Shown: positions 55,520-64,000 of the stretch, piece after piece
Layout: every line of letters begins with the position of its first letter
Position numbering within the stretch: position 1 is the first letter of the stretch
Position numbers and translations under genes: made by a program
From: Cinclus cinclus
Taxonomy: Eukaryota; Chordata; Aves; Passeriformes; Cinclidae
DNA length: 64,000 bases
Assembly: GCF_963662255.1 (NCBI RefSeq)
Contig: NC_085055.1
Span: 20,136,704-20,200,703 of the forward strand
Reading direction: 5' to 3'
Notes under the pieces: generated by a model
The model's database searches: none
The model's input: only the letters and a program-made list of their open reading frames with translations
Told to the model about the DNA's origin: nothing

Positions 55520-58096
55520 GGCCAGTTGTTTAGTATTTTATTCAAGAGGAAATATACACACACCTCTCCCTGGCAGGGGGAGCAGCCAGCTCAGGGCATG
55601 GCTGCAACAACACGGCCACCCCCGTGTTTGTGCAAAGGAGCCCCGTTCTCCGTGGGAGCGTTCTGGAGCCGGGTGTGTGGTGGAGCAGGAGATCCCCGCG
55701 GCTGGGCCCTGCCCGAGCTCTCTCCAGCAGCCCCGGCACTCCCCAGAGCGCCGCTGACATTTTCCAGGAACAACGGAAGGAAGAGGCAGCTTATTGTGCT
55801 TAAGACATCTGAACAAATCCTGGGTAGGAGACACTCACAGCTTGTGGGTATTGCTAATTACTTACAGTTAAGGAAGAATGGATCCTGACTCCTGACGGGG
55901 ACAGGACCCTGTGGGCCCTGTGGAGTCTCTGCCACCAGCACCCCCCGAGGTCACCACGCTCCCAGCCAGTGCCCAGGCGGGGCTGTGGCTTCTGCTTGCC
56001 TGCAAACAAGGTGAGCTGTGCTGGGCGGGGGGGTCCTGCTCACCTTCCCTGCCCTTGGTGCCCCAGGGAGAACTGGAGAGGAGCTCCCTGCCCTTGGGAA
56101 AGGCTGTTCTGCACCAGCCCACCCATCCTGCCTGGGAAGGAGAAGCCATTCCCAGGGGAAGAAGAGCCTTCCCCTGTCTGGGAGGAAAGCTCAGAGGCCA
56201 GGCATGAGAGTAAGCTAGTTCAGCTCTCCACTCAGGTTACAATTGAAAGGTTAAATATGAATAAATGCTGTAGGTTTATACATAATGTTTCCTTCTAGCT
56301 ATGGAACGTGTCTGAATGGTCCAAAGACACCAAAAATGTTGTTAGAAACCATAGTTAGCCAAGAAAGACAATCCCGCCCTTAAAATCAAAATAAATCCTA
56401 TTTAGTTTTACTACAGCCTTTGTTTAAATGCCCTCAGAAAATCAGAGTATTTTCAGGTGCCTTGTGAGAATGTATCCGTTCATGCAATGGCCCAAGTTCC
56501 TCATTTCACAATCATTGCACATTTTTATGTAAGTAATCAAAACTATAAAACCTATTATTTTTGTCTGAAAGTCTAAAAAGTACAGCATTACTTTATATCC
56601 ACCCATGGAAACTCCTAGACACGCGTATGTGCACAGACACACACTGTTGCCTAAATGTCTTCTAAAGATACTGATTACAAAGTGTATAAAATTGGGAATA
56701 CATTGTCAGGAAACAGTGAGAGATGAGCCATCCTCTACCACAGACTATAATCTAGGATCAGTCACTAACTGTACACGTTTATACAGCCTTGGATTCACCA
56801 GGGATCTCTGAAACGCAAACAACAACTACACAAAGAATGGCAGTAACACTGCAGGAACACAGGAGTTACCGGCTCCAGCTCCAGGGAGCTGCCTGGAATC
56901 TGAGCGACATTTTTGTTTCCTTTTAGCGGGGCTGAAACTCAACCTCCTGTGAGACAGCTCCACTACCAGCTGGGTGAGGGACCCCTGCTCCGAACTTGCT
57001 CCTGAACTGGGAGTGACTGAGCAGGAGCCGAAGCCTCCTCTCTCCACTAGGATGACCTTAGGCTGTATTTTAATGACCTCATGTGCCACGGAGCCCCTGG
57101 GCCACCTCCCAGGGGCATCTCCATGCCGTCCCCAAGCTCTGCCGACACAGTGGTGTGGCTGGTAAAATTCTTTATGTTTAAACTTTGTTAATCTTCAGGC
57201 AAATGTAAGCCCTGAGGCCATTTGGTCCTGAGTGTCTGGCACCAAAGAGCCCAGGAGGAGGCAGAGGCGGAGCCGAGGGCGGGTGTTCGGAGGTAGTCGC
57301 TTCCTTCGCCTGTCCTGGTACTCCCCAGTCCAGTGTGGTATTGGTTAGATGGCCATGCCCCACCCTCTTCCTGCTCCCCCTCCTGCCCCCCTTCCCAAGA
57401 TCCAGGCAGAGAAAAGGGACCAGCTGGATTCAGGCAAATCATCCCCCTCCAGAGCAAGACCTGCCTTCTCAGGAGATTTCAGAGCCTGGCCTACCTCAGC
57501 AGCTGCTCGGTGCATAGCCTGGAGAAAAGTTGGAGGCACTTTGTGCATTCTCTAGCCTGCCATTTCAACCTGCTGGAAGCGTGGTGCCGACAGCCTGGGA
57601 GAAGGGTTGCACCAGCACTAGGGAAGAGGCTGGACAAGGCGCCAGGACAGAGAGATGGGAGGAGCCTCGTGTAGCTGTTTGAGAAAATCTAAGGGCACCT
57701 CAGTTTGCTGCTCCAGGCGTGCACCCCCCATGCTCTGAGGGACCCCTGCCAACAACCCGACGGGTGGAAACATCTCAAGTGGCACGTCCTCGTGTGAGAA
57801 GTGTGTGGGGTAACCCAGACCAACAAAAGGGCCTATTTCTGCTAGAAAAGTCTTAAGATTTGTCACTACCTTACGTGCAGACGTGGGAGAGCTGATCAGG
57901 CTGAGAACGTGTTAAAATTGCTCAGGCTGCTGCTAGTTCACCATATGTAAGTCCTGTGACCACACTCCCATGACAGGAATCTGAAATATCAAGTGCACCG
58001 GAAAAAAGGGATTGTCAGAAAAAACAGAAAATAGAAATACTACAAAAGCAACATTACTGAGAAAGAAGTGGACTGAGCCGATGCCGACTTGTGTGG
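55520..58096 (-). other. C3orf70: C3orf70 3' UTR (inferred)
   Basis: About 2.6 kb between the C3orf70 stop codon and the first good minus-strand AATAAA (55,537-55,542). A long 3' UTR is expected for this gene in other vertebrates. Part of it (56,200-56,830) is AT-rich with low coding potential. The open frames at 55,454-55,888 and 57,188-57,674 look like chance. Confidence 0.6.
55537..55542 (-). terminator. C3orf70: Candidate C3orf70 poly(A) signal AATAAA (minus strand)
   Basis: TTTATT on the plus strand reads AATAAA on the minus strand. It is the only canonical minus-strand hexamer I noticed between the stop codon and the VPS8 end. Confidence 0.55.
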
Positions 58097-58650
58097 TCAC
58101 ACAGTGGTTTCTATAGTCTCAATCACTTCCATCTCGCACTGCGAGGGCGACAGGAGCGGGCATTCGTCCGGCTCCCAGCTGCTATCCGGGCTGTAATCTT
58201 CCTCTGAGCTCAGCTCGGCCACCCCCTCCGTGTCCTCATCACACGACTCCATGTAGTGAACCCCCACCGCGTTGATGCCGGAGTCCTCAGAGCTGGAGGG
58301 GGACGAGCAGTGCTCTGTTTTTGGTGTATCGCTCTCCTTTGCGATTAAGGCATTGCGGACGGAGCCGTCATCGGGCTTTGCCCTGTGCGGGGCGGGCGGC
58401 TGGCGCTGCACGTAGCACATCTTGCCGTTGATGCACTTGACGCGGTAGTTGTCGATGAACAGGTCGGCGATGGTGCAGAACTGCGGCGCCTCGGGCGGCA
58501 GCGGCGGCTGGAACGCGGGAGCGAACTTGAGGAAGTGCTCGGTGAGCGACACCGAGATCTGGATGGTGTTGGGGGGCTCCCGGGGGCGGACGGGGATCTC
58601 GGTGCTGGGGAGCTGCTCCACGGGGGTCATGGGCTGGTAGACGTATTTAC
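58097..58650 (-). CDS. C3orf70: C3orf70 (UPF0524 family), last coding exon; N-terminus outside window
   Basis: The minus strand encodes about 184 residues from a splice acceptor (ccacag, plus positions 58,651-58,656) to a TGA at 58,097-58,099. The exon starts with two bases of a Cys codon, then KYVYQPMTPVEQLPSTEIPV, NTIQISVSLTEHFLKFAPAF, and FCTIADLFIDNYRVKCINGK. It ends with an acidic, Ser-rich tail (ELSSEEDYSPDSSWEPDE) and IETIETTV. This matches human UPF0524 protein C3orf70 (about 250 residues). The missing ~66 residues belong to an upstream exon beyond 64,000. The molecular function is unknown; a role in neural development has been reported in fish. No membrane segment or catalytic motif is visible. 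The exon is GC- and CpG-rich against AT-richer flanks. The Met codon at 58,628-58,630 is internal, not the start. Confidence 0.95.
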
Positions 58651-59716
58651 CTGTGGGGACACAGAGGAGCAGCGTTTAAAGGTTGTTGTCTTGGAGTTTC
58701 TACAGAAGCGGTGATGTTGGCACTCTTGGACACCCCAACAGTTCCCTGCTGGCAGCAGCTGCTACTTCTCTCGTGGCCTCTCCAGGTATGGATCCTCTGA
58801 CACAGAATGCTGCAGGTAACCACAACCTCCTGTACCCCAGTGCTGCTCCCCTCCCTGTCCCTGCCTTGAGGACAGCTGTAGGATATTACTAACTCTGGAG
58901 AATTTACTCCAGGGGCACAACTCCACAGCCAAGAAGCGGGAAAGATGCTAGGTCTGCCCACCCCACCTTCTAGGAGAAAGAAAACTGACAAGATTCTCAG
59001 AGGCTTTTTTCCTTCCACTGAACGTAACATGTAAGTTCTAGCTTACATCTTTGCTACAATGATCAAAATTTTATTATATTATTATTATTCCAGTGTGTGT
59101 CTCCTTGCTTGTGATTCCATGCTCTTTGTTTCTGGGGACTAAATCGTGTTTTTCCATATAATAAACCAGAAGTTCATACATGACTACAATTAGAATTTTA
59201 AGGCAGAAAATAAGAGAATTTCCAAGCTATAGAAATGCTTTTGGCATCTCGATTATCCGGTTAAGTAGTAAGAAAATAGGATTATGTTGGTTATATTGAG
59301 CAGAACAAAGTGTGAACTGAACATCTTCACTAACAGAAATAAATAAGAGAGCAGAAAATTGGGACTATGTCAGGAAAAACCGAGAAACCCGAGGCTATGC
59401 CTAAGACTCTAAAATGCTGCATTTTATTTGCATGAAGCCTCTGAAAGATTCATGTCTCCCCAGGGGCTCATCCGCTGGGAAAGCACATATTTCCAGAAGC
59501 CTTGTGAGGGGTGGGGCTGTAGGAAGTTCTGCTGCACGCGCTGCACATCCTGCTTTGCGCAGGCAGCAAATATATCAAAGCATGGAGGGGCTTCGTGGGT
59601 GCTTGGAGCTCTCCAGGTGAGGGGCTCCTGCATTAAAGAAGGCTGAGTGCTCGTGTGTTCCCAGCTCAGAGGTAGACGCAGCCTTTCCCCCTGAATTCCC
59701 CATTCCTTTGGGGCAT

Positions 59717-59821
59717 TGCAGAATGGCTCACGTTGGGAAGGACCTTAAAGATCACGGAGTTCCAATCCTCCTGCTGTGGGCAGGGACACCTCCGACTAGA
59801 CCAGGACGCTGCAAGCCCCAG
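59717..59821 (-). mobile_element. CR1 LINE 3'-end fragment, minus orientation
   Basis: Reading along the plus strand, cacgttgggaaggaccttaa, agatcacggagttccaatcc, tgggcagggacacctccgac and tagaccaggacgctgcaagc are the reverse complement of the CR1 3' end. Similarity fades after about 59,821. Confidence 0.85.
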
Positions 59822-59879
59822 GGAAGGGCTCGCTCCCCCTGCAAAGCCTCTCTACAGTAGAAAATCCCCTCTCCGAGGC

Positions 59880-60010
59880 TGGGAATCCCTCGCAGCCCTG
59901 GGAAGAGCTCTGTCGGCGATGCCGGCGCTCCGGGGCCCACGCACAGCCTGTGCTCTGCCAGCTCCAGCGCGTCACCGGCAACCTCGAGCGCCGGGAAGGC
60001 TTTTCCCACC
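59880..60010. other. CpG-rich patch in C3orf70 intron
   Basis: It contains clustered CpGs (gtcggcgatgccggcgctcc, agcgcgtcaccggcaacctc, gagcgccgggaagg), unlike the surrounding intron. It begins soon after the CR1 fragment. Its nature is unknown. Confidence 0.5.
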
Positions 60011-63000
60011 CCGCAGTGCTGTTGGAAGGGACACGGAGCATGTGAAAGTCGGCTGGGACTTCCAACCTCCGTAGCCCAAGGACAGGGAGCACAGCAGAAA
60101 GGCCACAGAACCACAGGAAGAGCTCTGGAGAGCAGGAGAAGTTCCAGGCACGACGAGGGGAAAGCCCACCCGGCTGCCACGGGAGGAGAGCGCAGACAGA
60201 GCTGGCAGCAGAGGGAAGTGTGTGAATAGCTTTGACCAGCTCCCCTCGAATACCTCATCCAGTGTTTTCTCCCTACGATCTGTGCAGTGGCAATTGTTAA
60301 CAGAGCCACGGGGAAAGCTCAGTGACAACTACTCAAGCTTTTCTCCTGTCTGCTTACGGCTGGATGACAGAAAGCACAAAGCCATCCTCTCCACTTGCCA
60401 TCTCTTTACCATTGTGTAGCTCCTAAACCTGCTGTGACTCAGAGGGATGAGTGCTGGCATCCAGCAGCCACAGGCAGAGCACAGCTCTCACTCCTCCAGC
60501 ATAGATCCTTGATTCTGGTGGTCTCTGACCAATGGGATCCCTCAAATCTTGTGGACAGAACTTCCCAAGGAAGCTCCTTACCCTCACAGCCACAGCAGCA
60601 GCCCACAGCTTCCTGCCATCTGTTGCTTCCCAGAAGTCCTTCTGTGAAATTAGTGAACATTAAATATGCCACTGCCTTGCAAAGCCCCACAGCTAATGAT
60701 TACTGTGCTGCTGGCTGGGATAGTGTCTGATAAATTCAGCTCATGGAAACTGAAGTGCAGCCTGCCCTTGCCTGAAACCATGATGCTCTATTTATCCATA
60801 GATTTGGAGTGGTTCTGTGTGGGCTCCTTTGACAACCAATGATAAAATAAAACCAAATACTGGCAAAAAAAACATTTCTTCAGTTCAGTTCTATGCCACC
60901 TCTATTTGAAGAGTCCAAGGAAGGGTCCAGTGAAGATTTTACCAGGATGAAGAAAAAAAGGTGTCTGTACAACAGGACTTCATTTTTCCACTTAAAGCAG
61001 CCACCACGTGCTGGCAGAAGGCTGAGGGATGTTGGGAATAGAAAGCAATGTATTTAAGCCAAGGAAGCTTGCAGCATGGGCATGGAATGGTAAAGCAAAG
61101 TTTGACTTTTTTGATGTTTGTTTTTCCCCTTTTGGGAAAAGAAGAGCAGCAGTGGCTGGGTCAGCCAAGGAGTTGCTGGGAGCTCAGCTGGTTGTTTCTC
61201 CAGTGCAGCCACACACAGCGGCTCCCTGCGTGTCTCAGGACTGCCTTGCTGGCACTAATTTCAGGGCAGGAACAAGGAGTGTCCATTCCCTCAGCACAGG
61301 AGGTGAGAGCCTGGCTGTGTGACCCCACAGGGGTTGAAATGCTCCTCATGTTCCAAGGACAAGCTCTGCCAGGGTAAAGCAGGAACCAGCCAACACACAG
61401 CAGAGAATTTTCTATGTTAACTGATTTGTACATTCCTTTAGAATTCTGGTATGAGTTTGTCAAGGCTTAGCTGGTTTTAGAGGCAATTTTAAACAGATTA
61501 AACATGACCAGGTGCTCAGAACTGGGACTGTCAGAGTGAATCATGGACAATGCTGTGCTCCCATCCTTGCTTACCACTCCTCACCCCACATAACATGGAA
61601 ACACAGCCACGATACAGCCTATGAAAAATAAATGCAGAAATTAGAAATAAGGTTGCCCTCCACCCCTACAGCTTGCAGAAGTGCCAGGCTTTTTCACTAG
61701 AAATGCCTCTAGAAGCACGAGTCCCCAGGTTCTCTTATACTCCATCTCAATCTGATCAAATACCCGTGGAAATCAACAGCAATATTTTTGCTGACTCTGA
61801 ACAGTGGGCAACAATCTGTGATAAAACAGTACTTTAAGCACCCATTGTGCTCCATCCCATCTAATATACTAGCTCAAAACTTATTGCCTATTTATTCCAA
61901 GTCGCTGAAGAACTCTGTGACTGTGCTGTGCTGATGAACACTGTAAATGACAGTGTTCTGCACAAATACAGATGCCACACAAGGCACTGCGTCCAAAGTT
62001 GTTTCCTGGGTCACTTCCCCAGCACTGCCTATGCTGAAGGTGGTCAAGGAAAAATACTGCACGTTGTCAAACATGTATCCAAAAATCAAACTCCAAATCC
62101 TGTGAAAAGAAATTTGCTGCATTTGCAGAAGTTTGGGAAGTTATTGTGCACTTTAAGAGCTGCTTTGAAGAGGTGTCACAGTTCTGGCTCTCCACTTCCA
62201 CCACCATACCAAAAGGGCTTAGGGGAAACAAGAGCCTGCTCCTCTCCTGGAAACAGTGACTGTGTGAAATCAGGCTCTCCCAGAATGACTGCCATGGTAA
62301 GTCTAGGTTGTCCTTGACAGCCACTGGCTGACAGGTGAGATGATGAAATGAGAGATCCAGAAACAGCTCTATAGGCTACACTTAACCATTTGTCCCCCGA
62401 GCCTGCTCCGTGCTCAGGGCATTATTCCCCCACCAACACTGCTCCTTTGTGTGACCCCTCAAAATGACAGTAGCCTGTGCACAATGAGAAAGGGACAATT
62501 GTTTCTCCATTTCTTCTGCTGGCCCTTGTGCCAGCACACAAACCAAATCCTCAGGGACCTGGCACACACTACAGCCAACACACAACTACAGAACAGCTAT
62601 TTAACTATGTCCAAGGAAATGAGTGCTGGGCAGTGCTCATGTCCCTGTTGCTCTGTGCACAGGAATAGGATTTCTACTGCCAAATCAGATGGATGCTGTT
62701 CCCCAAAGCTTTGGCTCTGTGCCTCCAGTGAGCTTGCCAGCAGGCTAAGGCAGGATCCAGCAGAGCAGGGAGCTCTATCATCACCTGCACATCTCCAGCA
62801 AACTGAGGCAACTTGGAATTTTTTTTATGTTTGTGGCACTAATAACCAGAACTATGTGGCTGATTGACCGGAAGCTGTATTATAGAGCCTCCTGCTTCCA
62901 AAACCCCAAATCAAGCCTTGAGAAACAAGCCACGAGGTCATTTCTCTCTGTTTTTTTTGCTAATTGGGCAGTCTGCATGCATCCTCACCAAACAGACACA

Positions 63001-64000
63001 AAAGAGCAGCAATTTCTGTGGCTAATACAAATAACCATGAAATAAGCAGAGGTGCGGCTGGAAAATTTTCTTTTCCACTTCTCTCTATCCCAGTATTCTG
63101 GTTTATCTCTAACACCCATTAACATGCTTGACATATCGGAGAAAAATAAAGTCCAGCTTTCAAGAGAGAGGTTTTTCCTAACAAATTCTCAAATTTTACC
63201 CTCTCAAAAGGAGAACTTAGTCCTAATAAATAACACCATGAATTGCACTGCACTTCAGAAAAGGGTGAGAGAGAGCTGTGGATCTTATGAGTCTAAGTCA
63301 GCAATACATACCATGGATATTTGTTCATATGCAAGGCATTTAGACACCTATTAGCTGAAAGATAAAAGCTTTTTTCATATGTATTCTTCCCCCTGCAGCT
63401 GCTGGAACAAATATTTCTACAGCTTCCCATCTGCCAGCTCATCTATCTCCAAAAATCAGCAAGGTTATCGGAGACCTGCTACTTGCAGCTGTTGAACGTG
63501 ACCTGGCTCAGCTTAGGAGCTGCTCCTGTGTGGGCTCAGCATTTGTGGAAATCCCAAGCAGAGGTGGGCTGAAGGTGAACTGGCTCTGATCCCAGTGGAA
63601 TTCTGTGCCTTTGGCTGTGGTGGATGCTCCAGAGGGGCTGGAGCTGTGACCCCAGGGCACAATCTATGGCTGCTACAGGCCCCAGTGAGGGTGTTGAGGG
63701 ATGTGTCCTGTTCACCAGTGGGGAGCTGGTCCCCAAATACTGGTGACTTGGTGCTGCCTGAACATACACCTGTGTAACAGCACCAGTGATCCCCCCCTTG
63801 TGAAGTCCAGTGGGATTATCACTCCAGCTCTGCCAGACTTTGCTATTGCTGCTCACAACCCTGCCAAAAAATTCAGCTCACATGGGAGGGGAATTGGTCC
63901 CACTATGAAGAACATAAAAATCCCCTAATTAAATACCACACCGCTCTGAAGGAGTGAAGGCAAAGGAAGCATTCATAATGCATGTGTGACAGGAGACAGC

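Larger units (their letters stand above)
58651..64000 (-). other. C3orf70: C3orf70 intron (3' part), runs off window
   Basis: No coding exon supported on either strand. It holds a minus-strand CR1 fragment (59,717-59,821), a CpG-rich patch (about 59,880-60,010) and AT-rich stretches near 59,060-59,090. The human gene has a very large intron at this place, which fits. Confidence 0.7.

Noticed and set aside
58097..58630. C3orf70 read as a complete 177-residue protein from the Met at 58,628-58,630
   Set aside because: The frame extends upstream to a splice acceptor at 58,651 with conserved CKYVYQP, so the Met is internal and the gene is incomplete in the window.
58385..58714. Plus-strand open frame opposite the C3orf70 exon
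   Set aside because: A shadow frame in GC-rich antisense sequence with no family match.

Overview
The window is vertebrate nuclear DNA and very probably from a bird. Its coding sequence is broken into short exons with GT-AG introns. Several introns carry 3' ends of CR1 LINEs, the dominant avian and reptilian retroposon. The gene pair VPS8 / C3orf70 matches the tail-to-tail order known at human 3q27 and in other amniotes. Short introns and sparse repeats also suit an avian genome; the species cannot be read from the sequence. No bacterial, viral or organellar gene was recognised.

Region 1 (1-54,660, plus strand): most of VPS8, the Vps8 subunit of the CORVET endosomal tethering complex. I place 39 consecutive coding exons from 580 to the TAG stop at 54,073-54,075. 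Their phases all agree and they join into one frame of about 1,230 residues. The window opens inside an intron, so about 180 N-terminal residues (by comparison with the roughly 1,430-residue human protein, recalled from memory) lie upstream. The protein reads: second half of the N-terminal beta-propeller, a long alpha-solenoid containing the CORVET/Vps8 core region, a C-terminal RING-H2 finger split across two exons, and a short conserved tail. One intron has a GC donor (19,939). The largest intron (44,165-53,204) lies just after the RING exons, where the bird protein appears to lack about 19 residues found in human.

Region 2 (about 54,670-55,515): a short intergenic gap of about 0.85 kb between the two converging 3' ends.

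Region 3 (55,520-64,000, minus strand): the 3' part of C3orf70 (UPF0524 family). The last coding exon is 58,097-58,650, with a long inferred 3' UTR to its left ending near a minus-strand AATAAA at 55,537-55,542. To its right is the start of a large intron; the exon encoding the first ~66 residues is outside the window.

The two genes converge and have no known shared pathway: VPS8 acts in early-endosome tethering and fusion, whereas C3orf70 is a poorly characterised vertebrate protein. I found no undescribed biological system. The most useful oddities are the GC-AG intron, the apparent gap after the VPS8 RING finger, two long perfect inverted repeats in introns, a ~90-bp diverged tandem duplication, and a CpG-rich patch in the C3orf70 intron. 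Most open reading frames outside the listed exons are intronic or antisense shadows.
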